A stretch of 64,000 nt of DNA from an uncultured Campylobacter sp. GTDB taxonomy: Bacteria > Campylobacterota > Campylobacteria > Campylobacterales > Campylobacteraceae. The position numbers and the translations under genes are program-made. Numbering within the stretch: position 1 is the first letter of the stretch; each line of letters starts with the position of its first letter. Location of the stretch: positions 62,001 to 126,000 of the forward strand of contig CAMCEN010000003.1 in NCBI GenBank assembly GCA_945873855.1. The letters are read 5' to 3'. The notes beneath the pieces were generated by a model that saw only the letters and a program-made list of their open reading frames with translations, was not told where the DNA came from and did not search any database. Below, piece by piece: positions 45,074 to 53,584 of the stretch.

Positions 45074-46611
45074 TAAGTAGGCTTTTTATCAAAAATCATC
45101 TTAGCTTTGAGTCTTGCGAGCTTAGTTTTGGCGAGGGGCTAAATGTCTTTACAGGCGTAAGCGGTGCTGGAAAAAGCGTGCTTATGAAGGCTTTGCTCTC
45201 AGCCTTTGGGCTTAGTGAGGCGATAGCTCAGGTTGTAGAAGTAGATGCTTTTTGCACGCTAGGGCTTGATGATATTAGCGATGAGAGTCCAAATGTTTTT
45301 AAGGTGCTAAAACAAAACTCAGCAAGATATTTTCTAAACTCTCAGTCAATCTCAAAGAAAAATCTAAGTTCAGCTTGTGCTTCTTTTGTTCGCTTTTTGG
45401 GAGCAAAAGAGAGTGGCGAGTTTGAAAACAGCGCACTTTTAGGCTTAGTTGATGCTTTGGTGGATGAGAAAAACTTTGCTAAAAATAAGGCTGATTTTGC
45501 TAGTATTTTTAAAGAGCTAAATAGCGCAAAAGCTGAGCTAGAAAAGCTTAAAACTGATGAAAGCCATGTAGAAGAGCTAAAAGAGCTAGCTAGCTTTGAG
45601 ATAAATAAAATTTCACAAATTAACCCAAAAATCGGCGAGCTTGAAGAGCTAAGTGAGCTTAAAAAACGCCTTAGCAAGCGTGATAAATTAGAGCAGGCTT
45701 GGGAGGGTGCAAGTGGAATTTTTGAGTTTGAGAGTGCTGTTATTCGTGCCTTGGAGCTGTGTGAGCGTGATAGTGCGTTTTTTAGCGATGCGATGAACGA
45801 GCTTCGCTCTGCAAAAGAGAGCTTAAGCTTTGAAGAGCTGAGCGATGATGAGATTGAGAGCGTGCTTGATCGCATTGAAGCTCTTAGTGGCTTAGAGCGT
45901 CGCTATGGCAGCATTGAGCGTGCTTTGGAGGTTTTAGCTAGCAAAAAAGCCGAGCTAGAAAAACTAGAAAAAATAGAGTTTGAAAAAACTCATTTACAAA
46001 ATAAGGTAAATGAGCTTAATAGTAGCGCAAATGCCCTAGCTAGTGAGCTTAGCAAAGCACGCAAAAAAGCCTTGCCAAAACTAGAAGCAAAGCTAAATGA
46101 GTATTTAGAAAAAATGTATTTGCCAGCACTTTTTTTGGAGCTAAAAGAATCTATTATGAGTGAGCTAGGGCTTGATAAAGTAGAGGTAAACTTAGGTGCT
46201 GTAAATCTAAAAAACATTTCAAGTGGCGAGCTAAATCGCTTGCGCTTAGCCTTTATAGCAACTAGTGCTGAGCTAGGTGGTAGTAGGAATTCTAGAATTC
46301 CTAGCACGGCAAAAAACCAAACAGGCGTGCTAATCTTAGATGAAATAGATGCAAATTTAAGTGGCAAAGAAGCTATGAGTATAGCATCTGTGCTTGAAAT
46401 GCTAGGACGAAGCTATCAAATCTTTGCTATTTCACATCAGCCGCAACTTTCTAGCAAGGCAGCTCATCACTTTTTGATAGAAAAAAAAGGCGAAATTTCA
46501 AGCGCAAGAGAGCTTAACAGAGATGAGAGAGAACACGAACTAGCTCGCATGATAAGTGGTGAACATGTAAGCCAAGAAGCAAAAGACTTTGCTAAAAAGC
46601 TTTTGGACTAG
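45070..46611 (+). CDS. recN: DNA repair protein RecN
   Basis: 513 residues from the GTG at 45070, which overlaps the nadK stop and has TTGGGGG before it. SMC-like: Walker A GVSGAGKSV near residue 30, a long central coiled coil (about 150-350), signature SSGELNRLRLAF and Walker B VLILDEIDANLSG. It acts in double-strand-break repair and recombination. Between signature and Walker B there is an extra loop containing R406-NSRIP-S, encoded exactly by a copy of the dispersed palindrome at 46285-46302. Related RecN proteins, as I recall them, have a much shorter linker here. Confidence 0.92.
   Translation: MISRLFIKNHLSFESCELSFGEGLNVFTGVSGAGKSVLMKALLSAFGLSEAIAQVVEVDAFCTLGLDDISDESPNVFKVLKQNSARYFLNSQSISKKNLSSACASFVRFLGAKESGEFENSALLGLVDALVDEKNFAKNKADFASIFKELNSAKAELEKLKTDESHVEELKELASFEINKISQINPKIGELEELSELKKRLSKRDKLEQAWEGASGIFEFESAVIRALELCERDSAFFSDAMNELRSAKESLSFEELSDDEIESVLDRIEALSGLERRYGSIERALEVLASKKAELEKLEKIEFEKTHLQNKVNELNSSANALASELSKARKKALPKLEAKLNEYLEKMYLPALFLELKESIMSELGLDKVEVNLGAVNLKNISSGELNRLRLAFIATSAELGGSRNSRIPSTAKNQTGVLILDEIDANLSGKEAMSIASVLEMLGRSYQIFAISHQPQLSSKAAHHFLIEKKGEISSARELNRDEREHELARMISGEHVSQEAKDFAKKLLD
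46285..46302. repeat. Perfect palindrome inside recN
   Basis: AGGAATTCTAGAATTCCT lies in frame in recN and encodes RNSRIP. The length (18 bp) preserves the reading frame. Confidence 0.9.
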
Positions 46612-46641
46612 AATTTGCTTAAAATAAAAAAAGGATAAAAA

Positions 46642-47406
46642 ATGATAATAGATACACATTGCCACCTTGATGATGAGAGTTTTGAGGCTGATTTGACTGC
46701 TGTTTTAGAGCGAGCTAAAGATGCAAATATTGAAAAAATCATTATCCCTGGTGCTAGTATTAAAGATTTACCAAAAGCTGTTAGAATAAGCGAGGAGCAA
46801 AAAAATATCTTTTTTGCTGTGGGGGTTCATCCATATCATGTTGATGAGATGGATGAGAGTGTTTTAAGAAAGTTTGCAAAGCATGAAAAATGCGTAGCTG
46901 TGGGCGAGTGTGGGCTAGACTACTACCGCTTGCCAGAATCTGATATTGAAGAGTATAAAGCACGCCAAAAAGAGGTTTTCATAGCTCAAATCAAGCTAGC
47001 TTGTGAGCTAAAAAAGCCACTTATCGTTCATATAAGAGATGCAAACGAAGATAGCCTAAGTATCTTAAAAGAGTATGAAGACAAGCTAGTTGGCGGTGTG
47101 CTTCACTGCTATAATGCAAGCCCTATTTTGCTTGAACTCAGTAGGACATTTTATTATGGTATAGGCGGCGTGCTTACTTTTAAAAACGAAAAAAAACTAG
47201 GCGCGATTTTGCCTCAAATCCCAAAAGAGCGTTTGCTAATAGAAACTGACGCTCCATATCTAACACCAACGCCTCACCGTGGAGAGCGAAACGAACCAGC
47301 TCGCACGATTTTTGTGCGAGATAAAATGAGCGAGATTTTAAATCTCTCAGGCGATGAGATTGAAAGAATCACCACACAAAACGCTATAAAACTATTTGCA
47401 ATTTAA
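46642..47406 (+). CDS. tatD: TatD-family metal-dependent hydrolase
   Basis: 254 residues. Metal ligands in DTHCHLDDESF (His6, His8), GECGLDYYR (Glu), and later His and Asp (IVHIRDA, HCYNAS, ETDAPYLTP). Family members are TIM-barrel nucleases, active as 3'-5' DNA exonucleases in repair or apoptosis-like DNA breakdown. The first gene of a small run (tatD, transglycosylase, rlpA) with AAAAAAGGATAAAAA ribosome site. Confidence 0.92.
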   Translation: MIIDTHCHLDDESFEADLTAVLERAKDANIEKIIIPGASIKDLPKAVRISEEQKNIFFAVGVHPYHVDEMDESVLRKFAKHEKCVAVGECGLDYYRLPESDIEEYKARQKEVFIAQIKLACELKKPLIVHIRDANEDSLSILKEYEDKLVGGVLHCYNASPILLELSRTFYYGIGGVLTFKNEKKLGAILPQIPKERLLIETDAPYLTPTPHRGERNEPARTIFVRDKMSEILNLSGDEIERITTQNAIKLFAI

Positions 47407-47428
47407 ATTTGCAATTTAAGGAGAAAAA

Positions 47429-48211
47429 ATGAAGTTTTTATCATCATTTTTACTAGTTTGTGTGCTTTGTGGTACGGCATCTGCGTATTTTGTAGAGCAC
47501 CACATAGACTATCAAAAAGATATAAACATTTTAAGAAATCTAGATATTAGCTCAAACTACATAAAAGATCTAAACTTTGTAAAAACAAAAATCAGCGAAA
47601 GCAAAACCTATAAAAAACATCTTTTAAAAGCAATAAACGAGCAATACGATAATATAGTAATCTTGCAAAATATATTAAAAGAACAAAATGTTCCAACTGA
47701 GATTTTATACCTAGCTGTAATCGAAAGTGGACTAAAAAATAACTCAAAATCACGCATGGGTGCAGTTGGTATCTGGCAGCTCATGCCTCGCACTGCAAAG
47801 GCTATGGGACTAAGGGTAGATAGCAAAGTGGATGAAAGGCTAGATCCACTAAAGAGTACAAAAGCAGCTGCAAAATACCTAAGTGAGCTAAAAGAGCAGT
47901 TTGGCAAATGGTATCTAGCACTAATTGCCTATAACTGCGGTGATGGCGCACTTCGCAAGGCCATAGCAAGAGCTGGTAGCGATGATATAAAAGACCTACT
48001 AGACCCAAATAAAAAATTTGTAGGCTTAGAGACTAGAAATTTCTTGCGAAAAATCATCATCACAGCACAAATCGCTAATGATCTAAATCAAATCATGGGC
48101 TCAGATCCAAGGCTATTTAACAATCCAAATGATATAAATATCGCAAAAATCAATGTCAAAGATGCCTTTAAAAACTCAGCTATCCAAAAAATTAAAAGTG
48201 CCAAAAAGTAA
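47429..48211 (+). CDS. Membrane-bound lytic transglycosylase (MltD/SLT type)
   Basis: 260 residues with a Sec signal peptide (about 1-19). The SLT domain covers about residues 88-205: the catalytic Glu is in YLAVIESGLKNNSKS, then MGAVGIWQLMPRTAKAMGL and LALIAYNCGDGAL. It cleaves peptidoglycan glycan strands with 1,6-anhydro products in the periplasm. It lacks the C-terminal LysM repeats of E. coli MltD. It is followed 10 bp later by rlpA, which acts on denuded glycans, so the pair probably remodels septal wall together. Confidence 0.9.
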   Translation: MKFLSSFLLVCVLCGTASAYFVEHHIDYQKDINILRNLDISSNYIKDLNFVKTKISESKTYKKHLLKAINEQYDNIVILQNILKEQNVPTEILYLAVIESGLKNNSKSRMGAVGIWQLMPRTAKAMGLRVDSKVDERLDPLKSTKAAAKYLSELKEQFGKWYLALIAYNCGDGALRKAIARAGSDDIKDLLDPNKKFVGLETRNFLRKIIITAQIANDLNQIMGSDPRLFNNPNDINIAKINVKDAFKNSAIQKIKSAKK

Positions 48212-48221
48212 AGGATAAAAA

Positions 48222-49322
48222 ATGAAAAGCCTGCTAAAATACGCTGTAATCGCATTTACTGGTATTTTGTTAGTCTCTTGTAGCTCGCCAATTAGACTAT
48301 CAAACTATCCAGATAGCTCGCAGGATTTCAAAAGCTCGCCAAATACCAGCGCAGCAAGCCAAAGGGCTACAATGCGTCCTTATACTATAAATGGCAAAAC
48401 CTACTATCCAACCACCGTAAGCGTTGGAGATACTGCCTCTGGTATTGCTAGCTGGTATGGGCCTGATTTTCATGGTAAAAAAACGAGCAATGGCGAGACT
48501 TATAATATGAATGCTATGACAGCAGCGCATAAAACCTTGCCTATGAATACCATGGTGCGTGTAACAAACCTAGGTAACGGCGCACAAACTACCGTGCGTA
48601 TAAATGACCGAGGTCCATTTGTGGCTGGGCGTATCATAGACCTTAGCAAAGCGGCAGCTACTAGTATCGGTATGATTGGGACTGGCACCGCAAGAGTAAA
48701 GCTTGAAGTAGTGGGCTTTTATGGTGATGGCAAAAACTACCAAAATACAGGTTCTCTAAGTAGCCCGCCTAGTGTGTATAACTCTAAAAACTGGGGCTCA
48801 GGCGTAAGTGGTACTATAATTACTGCTGGCATTAGTGGGGCAATGAGCGGTGGCATAAGTGGCGCAGTCTCATCAGCTAGCTCTGCTGCCAAAAGTGCAG
48901 CCAAATCAGCTGCAAACTCAGCTATAAGGCAAGCTGTGGATAAAGGCGTACAAAAAGCATCACAAAAAATCTCAGAAACTTTTGAGAAAAACTCAAACTT
49001 AGTAAGTCCTAATAATGAATTTACTAGCTCAAATGAAGCTAGCGAAAATAGCGCGAACTTTGGAAAAATAAGCCAAGGTCAGCAAAGCTTTGAGGGTGGT
49101 TCATTTATGGTTCAAATCGGAGCCTTTAAAAGGCTAGAAGGAGCTGAGAGTTTTAAAAACTCAAATGCAAATAAATACGGCTATAAAACGCTAATTCGCA
49201 CCTTTGATATAGATGGAGAAAAGATTTATAGAGTATTTTTAAGCGGATTTAGAAGTGAGGCTGAGGCAAGAGATTTTGTAGAGGCAAAACACTTTGGTGG
49301 TGCGTATATCGTGCGTGAGTAA
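48222..49322 (+). CDS. rlpA: RlpA-family septal-ring lytic transglycosylase (lipoprotein)
   Basis: 366 residues. Lipobox VSCSS (Cys20). A double-psi beta-barrel domain occupies about residues 75-170 (ASGIASWYGPDFHGKKTSNG, then AAHKTLPMNTMVRV and INDRGPFVAGRIIDLS). A long Ala/Ser/Gly-rich linker follows, and a C-terminal SPOR domain (about 290-365, FMVQIGAFKRLEGAE) binds denuded glycan at the division site. It is the partner of the transglycosylase upstream. Confidence 0.94.
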   Translation: MKSLLKYAVIAFTGILLVSCSSPIRLSNYPDSSQDFKSSPNTSAASQRATMRPYTINGKTYYPTTVSVGDTASGIASWYGPDFHGKKTSNGETYNMNAMTAAHKTLPMNTMVRVTNLGNGAQTTVRINDRGPFVAGRIIDLSKAAATSIGMIGTGTARVKLEVVGFYGDGKNYQNTGSLSSPPSVYNSKNWGSGVSGTIITAGISGAMSGGISGAVSSASSAAKSAAKSAANSAIRQAVDKGVQKASQKISETFEKNSNLVSPNNEFTSSNEASENSANFGKISQGQQSFEGGSFMVQIGAFKRLEGAESFKNSNANKYGYKTLIRTFDIDGEKIYRVFLSGFRSEAEARDFVEAKHFGGAYIVRE

Positions 49323-49351
49323 AATCTAGAATTCCTAAAAAAGAGTAAAAA

Positions 49352-49924
49352 ATGGTAGAAATAAAAAGACAAACAAAAGAGACAAATATCAGCGTAAAAC
49401 TTGAAGTTTATGGCAAAGGCGAGGCAAAGATAAATACTGGCATAGGCTTTTTTGACCATATGCTAAATGCGCTTGCAAAGCACTCGCTAATGGATATAGA
49501 ACTAAGCTGCCAGGGCGATAGAGAGATTGATGACCACCACAGCGTGGAGGATTGTGGCATTGCTTTGGGTCAGGCTTTTGCTAAGGCTGTTTATCCAGTC
49601 TCAGGTATAGAAAGATACGGCGATAGCGTGCTTGTGATGGACGAGGCAGCAGTATCGGCTGCGCTTGATATTAGCGGGCGAGCGTTTTTGGTTTTTAAAG
49701 CCAAGATGAAAGATAAAATCGGTACTTTTGATAGCGAGCTTATCCCTGAGTTTTTCACAGCTTTTGCGCATAATGCTAAAATCACCCTACACATAAAAAA
49801 ACAGCGTGGTAAAAACGCTCATCACATAGCAGAGGCATGTTTTAAGGCTGTGGCTGTAGCACTGCGCAAAGCCCTAGCAAAAAACGAGCGCATCGGTATG
49901 CCTAGCACAAAGGGCTGTTTGTGA
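49352..49924 (+). CDS. hisB: Imidazoleglycerol-phosphate dehydratase
   Basis: 190 residues, monofunctional form. Mn-binding motifs DDHHSVEDCG and NAHHIAEACFKA are both present, plus GIGFFDHML near the N-terminus. It dehydrates IGP to imidazole acetol phosphate in histidine synthesis. Its stop overlaps the GTG of kdsC by 4 bp. The pairing with an LPS gene rather than other his genes is typical of Campylobacterota. Confidence 0.96.
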   Translation: MVEIKRQTKETNISVKLEVYGKGEAKINTGIGFFDHMLNALAKHSLMDIELSCQGDREIDDHHSVEDCGIALGQAFAKAVYPVSGIERYGDSVLVMDEAAVSAALDISGRAFLVFKAKMKDKIGTFDSELIPEFFTAFAHNAKITLHIKKQRGKNAHHIAEACFKAVAVALRKALAKNERIGMPSTKGCL

Positions 49925-50421
49925 TAAAAATACTTTTTTTGGATGTGGATGGCTGCCTTAGCGATGGTGGGATTTATACAGGCGCAAATGGCGAGCTTTT
50001 TAAACGCTTTGATGTAAAAGACGGCTTTGCCTTGCAGCAGTGGAATACCGCACTTGGCGGCATCTCAGCGATAATCACTGGCAAAAGTAGTGATATAGTA
50101 GCATTTCGTGCTAAAGAACTAGGGGTTAAATACTGCTTTCAAGGCGTGAAAAACAAGCTTGAAAAAGCAAAAGAAATCTTAGCTTTTGAAGCACTAAGCT
50201 TTGATGAGGCTGCTGTCATCGGCGATGATTTAAACGATATTTGCCTTCTAAAAGCTATAAAAAACAGCTACGCACCAAATAACGCTATAAAAGAGGCAAA
50301 AAGTGCTGTAAAAACAGTGCTACAAGCAAAGGGCGGATATGGGGCTGTGCGTGAGATGATAGAAGATGTTTTGGAGCTAAACGGACAAAAGCAGGCGTGG
50401 ATAAAGAGCTTTGTGGGCTAG
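49921..50421 (+). CDS. kdsC: 3-deoxy-D-manno-octulosonate 8-phosphate phosphatase
   Basis: 166 residues from a GTG start. HAD-superfamily C0 member: nucleophile Asp in LDVDGCLSDGGIY, ITGKSSD (motif II), Lys in the KLEKAKE region, and GDDLNDICLL (motif IV). It releases phosphate from Kdo-8-P before activation for lipid A-core synthesis. It leads into the LPS export genes lptC and lptA, though a 126-bp palindrome gap intervenes. Confidence 0.92.
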   Translation: MIKILFLDVDGCLSDGGIYTGANGELFKRFDVKDGFALQQWNTALGGISAIITGKSSDIVAFRAKELGVKYCFQGVKNKLEKAKEILAFEALSFDEAAVIGDDLNDICLLKAIKNSYAPNNAIKEAKSAVKTVLQAKGGYGAVREMIEDVLELNGQKQAWIKSFVG

Positions 50422-50426
50422 TAGTA

Positions 50427-50517
50427 ATTCTAGTTTTTTAGGAATTCTAGAATTCCTAAGGTTTTTCAATCTAGAATTCCTAGGAATTCTAGATTTTGCT
50501 AGGAATTCTAGAATTTT
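50427..50517. repeat. Palindrome cluster between kdsC and lptC
   Basis: A perfect GGAATTCTAGAATTCC at 50441-50456 with several degenerate units around it. No gene is seen; the lptC promoter probably lies between 50518 and 50547. Confidence 0.8.
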
Positions 50518-50547
50518 AGCTTATAGTATTAGAACAAAAGGTATAAA

Positions 50548-51057
50548 ATGACACTAAAAATATTTTATTTTCTCATTGCGCTTTTTAGCGTGAGTGTTGT
50601 TTTTGGACTTTTTGATAACTCTTATAATTTTGGCTTTAACAAAGATGATGTGAAATTAGCCAATATGAAAGCCCTAAATGTCAAAGCTTACGAGCTAAAT
50701 GCTACAAATATAGATGCGGTTTATAAAGCAGATGAGGTGGTGCGCTATGATGAGCATGATGAGGTTTTTGGCTTTGATGGCTTTTTTCAAAATGATAATT
50801 TACACCGCCTAAGCTCGGATTTTGCTATAATCAAAGACAAAAATGTAACTATGAAGCAAAATGCTATGTATCAAAATAGCGATGAAAACCTTACTTACTC
50901 ATCAAATGAGCTCATTTGGGGCGAGGGTTTTTTGCGCTCAAATGTGCCCTTTACCATCACGCAAAATGGCGATAGAGTAAGTGGGACAAGCGGTAGCTAT
51001 GATATAAATAACAAAAAAATAAAAGCAAAAAATGTAAAAGGTGAGTTTAATAGATGA
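50548..51057 (+). CDS. lptC: LPS export protein LptC
   Basis: 169 residues. One N-terminal membrane helix (about 4-22), then a beta-rich periplasmic domain of the YrbK/LptC type. It sits in the inner-membrane LptB2FGC complex and passes LPS to LptA. Sequence conservation in this family is weak, so the call rests on fold pattern, size and overlap (4 bp) with lptA. Confidence 0.8.
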   Translation: MTLKIFYFLIALFSVSVVFGLFDNSYNFGFNKDDVKLANMKALNVKAYELNATNIDAVYKADEVVRYDEHDEVFGFDGFFQNDNLHRLSSDFAIIKDKNVTMKQNAMYQNSDENLTYSSNELIWGEGFLRSNVPFTITQNGDRVSGTSGSYDINNKKIKAKNVKGEFNR

Positions 51058-51527
51058 AAAAGTTTTTTCTTTCTTTGGCTGTTTTGGCTGGGCTTGTGGG
51101 CTCTCTTGGTGCTGAGCAGATTGAGATTACAGCTGATAGCTTTGAGGCTGATGAGAACAAGCTTATAGGCAAGCTTGATGGCAATGTTGTAATCAAAAAT
51201 GGAAGCTTTGATAAGCTAACTTCAAATCACGCAAGAGTGCTTTTTGATGAGAAAAAACAAGCCAAAAAGTATATCGCTAGTGGCAATGCGAAGTTTTGGG
51301 TTAAGCTAAAGGGCAAGGACTACGATGGCAGCGGAGCTGAGCTTACTTACGAACCAGCTGGGCAGATTTATACTTTAAGTGGAAATGCTTATTTACATGA
51401 GGTAGAAACTGATAAAAAACTCTATGGCGCAAAAATCATTGTAAATAAAGCAAAGGGCATTTATAGCGTTTATGGGCAGGGCAAAGAGCCTGTGAAATTT
51501 ATCTTTGAAACTGAAGTTAAAAAATGA
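51054..51527 (+). CDS. lptA: LPS transport periplasmic protein LptA
   Basis: 157 residues with a Sec signal peptide (cut near LGA-EQ). OstA-like beta-jellyroll beginning IEITADSFEADENKLIGKLDG. It forms the periplasmic bridge carrying LPS from LptC to LptD. It overlaps lptC and engB by 4 bp each, so the three are translationally coupled. Confidence 0.9.
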   Translation: MKKFFLSLAVLAGLVGSLGAEQIEITADSFEADENKLIGKLDGNVVIKNGSFDKLTSNHARVLFDEKKQAKKYIASGNAKFWVKLKGKDYDGSGAELTYEPAGQIYTLSGNAYLHEVETDKKLYGAKIIVNKAKGIYSVYGQGKEPVKFIFETEVKK

Positions 51528-52123
51528 TAAATATTATAAACGCAAAGTTTATAACCTCAAGCCAAAATCTAAGCCAGTGCCCTGATTTTGGGCTTAGTGA
51601 GGTGGCTTTTTTGGGCCGCTCAAATGTAGGCAAAAGCTCTTTAATAAACGCACTTTGCAATCAGCACGGCCTAGCAAAATCAAGCTCCACGCCTGGTAAA
51701 ACGCAACTTATTAACTTTTTTAGCGCAGAGTTTATAGATGATGAGAAAAAAGAGCGCTCGCAGGCTGTTTTTGTGGATTTGCCAGGCTTTGGCTATGCTA
51801 AGGTTAGCAAAAGCGTACAACAGCAGTGGCGCAAAAATCTAAGCGAGTTTTTGCGTGGTCGCATACATATAAGGGCTTTTTTGCACCTCATTGACTCTCG
51901 CCACGACAGCCTAGAAAATGATGAAAATCTAAGTGAGTTTATGGCTGAGTTTATCCGCGCTGATCAAAAAATCTTGCGTATTTATACCAAAGCTGATAAA
52001 CTAAATCAAAGCGGTAAAGCAAAAATAAAAGCAAAAGATAAAAACGCAATTTTAGTAAGTGCGGCTAAAAAAACCGGCATAAACGAGCTAAAAGAGCAGA
52101 TTTTTAACGCACTTTATTCTTAG
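51524..52123 (+). CDS. engB: Ribosome-biogenesis GTP-binding protein EngB/YsxC
   Basis: 199 residues. G1 GRSNVGKSSLIN, G2 Thr in SSTPGKTQ, G3 DLPGFGYAKV, G4 TKADKL and G5 SAAKK are all present. It is a GTPase for 50S subunit assembly and is essential in many bacteria. It is the last gene of the lptC-lptA-engB unit. Its stop codon TAG is part of the CTTAGGGAATTC start of the following palindrome. Confidence 0.95.
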   Translation: MINIINAKFITSSQNLSQCPDFGLSEVAFLGRSNVGKSSLINALCNQHGLAKSSSTPGKTQLINFFSAEFIDDEKKERSQAVFVDLPGFGYAKVSKSVQQQWRKNLSEFLRGRIHIRAFLHLIDSRHDSLENDENLSEFMAEFIRADQKILRIYTKADKLNQSGKAKIKAKDKNAILVSAAKKTGINELKEQIFNALYS

Positions 52124-52246
52124 GGAATTCTAGAATTCCTAAGAATTCAAGTTTAGAAAATCTAGAATTCCTAAGAATTCAAGTTTAGAAAATTTAGAAT
52201 TCCTAAGAATTCCTAAGAATTCAAGTTTAGAAAAATTAGAATTCCC
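52121..52246. repeat. Palindromes and direct repeats between convergent engB and proA
   Basis: A perfect GGAATTCTAGAATTCC at 52124-52139 is followed by three tandem ~45-bp units containing AAGAATTCAAGTTTAGAAAA. The convergent position suggests a bidirectional terminator; the tandem units show recent local duplication. Confidence 0.8.
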
Positions 52247-52296
52247 TAGAAAATATCTCTGCCTAAAAGCTACGAAGTAAAATACAATTCAAGCAC

Positions 52297-53514
52297 TTAG
52301 CGCACTTCGCCGTTACCGTAGATGATGTATTTGTAGCTTGTAAGTCCCTCTACGCCTACTGGGCCCCTTGCATGAAGGCGGTTTGTGCTAATTCCCACCT
52401 CTGCGCCAAAGCCAAACTCGCCGCCGTCATTAAATCTCGTGCTAGCATTGGCAAACACGCAGCTTGCATCAACTTCGCTTAAAAACCTTTGGCAAGCTGA
52501 GTAATCCTCGCTGATTATCGCCTCTGAGTGCCCTGAGCCGTATCTTGCGATATGCGCAAGGGCCTCGTCCATGCTAGCTACTACTTTTATATTTAGCTTA
52601 AAATCATCGTATTCAGTGTCGTAATTTTGCTCGCTAGCACTTTTGCACTCTATGATTTTAGCAGTTTTTGGACAGCCAAAAATCTCTACATTATATTCTT
52701 TTAGCAGAGGATAAACAGCGCTTAAAAACTTGCTTGCTACGCTCTCGTGAACCAAAAATGTCTCAGCTGCATTACACACCGCTGGGCGAGAGCATTTGGC
52801 GTTTATTGCGATATTTAGGGCTTTTTGAAGCTCCATTGCTTTATCTATGTAAATGTGGCAAAGCCCTTTGTCGTGCTTTAGCACAGGAATTCTAGAATTC
52901 TCGCTTACAAAGCGAACGAGATTTTCGCCACCCCTAGGCACTATCATATCTATAAACTCACTCATGCCCAAAAGCTCTAAAACTTCATCACGGCTTATGT
53001 CCAAAAAAGCCACAGAGCAAAAGCCAAGAGCCAAAAATGCGCTATTTAGTGCCTCTATAAACGCTAAGTTTGTAAGCCTAGCTTCTTTGCCACCTTTTAG
53101 CACGCAGCCATTTGCGCTTTTAATTGCTAAGGCTGCGATTTCTAGTGTTACATTGGGCCTTGCTTCGTAGATTGCGGCAATTACGCCTATTGGCACGGCG
53201 ATTTGGTTTATTTTTATACCTGATTTTGCCACCCAGCCTTTTTTGATCTCGCCTATTACTTCTTTTTGACCGGCAATGCTTTCTAAACCTGCGCAAATCG
53301 CATTTAAGCGGGCTTCATCAAGCTTTAAGCGGTCCTTCATCGCTGAGCTAAGATCACTTGCGTTTGCTAGGTCAGCAGCGTTTGCGGCTAGTATTTTTGC
53401 GCAATTTTCTCTTACCTTGCTAGCTATGCGAAATATTAACTCGTTTCGTTCGTTTGCGCTAAGTTTTGCTAATTCTTTTTGCGCAATTTTTACGGAATTT
53501 AAAATTTTTTTCAT
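52297..53514 (-). CDS. proA: Gamma-glutamyl phosphate reductase
   Basis: 405 residues, aldehyde-dehydrogenase superfamily. The nucleophile Cys is in SRPAVCNAAETFLVH; other landmarks are YEARPNVTLEIAALAIKS, VPRGGENLV, VLKHDKGLCHIYID and the C-terminal GPVGVEGLTSYKYII. It reduces gamma-glutamyl phosphate to the semialdehyde in proline synthesis. A near-perfect palindrome copy lies in frame (ENSRIP, residues 205-210), but in this protein the segment is in a conserved region, so it may predate the repeat. Confidence 0.96.
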   Translation of the reverse strand: MKKILNSVKIAQKELAKLSANERNELIFRIASKVRENCAKILAANAADLANASDLSSAMKDRLKLDEARLNAICAGLESIAGQKEVIGEIKKGWVAKSGIKINQIAVPIGVIAAIYEARPNVTLEIAALAIKSANGCVLKGGKEARLTNLAFIEALNSAFLALGFCSVAFLDISRDEVLELLGMSEFIDMIVPRGGENLVRFVSENSRIPVLKHDKGLCHIYIDKAMELQKALNIAINAKCSRPAVCNAAETFLVHESVASKFLSAVYPLLKEYNVEIFGCPKTAKIIECKSASEQNYDTEYDDFKLNIKVVASMDEALAHIARYGSGHSEAIISEDYSACQRFLSEVDASCVFANASTRFNDGGEFGFGAEVGISTNRLHARGPVGVEGLTSYKYIIYGNGEVR

Positions 53515-53584
53515 TGTTTTACCTAAATATTAAAAAAATTGTGCTTTAATTCTACTATTAAATTGCTTAAAGAAAGGATGAAAC

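Noticed and set aside
45342-45875. 177-residue minus-strand ORF inside recN
   Set aside because: Very Ser/Leu-rich reverse reading of the coiled-coil region; a composition artefact of GAG/AAG/AGC codons.
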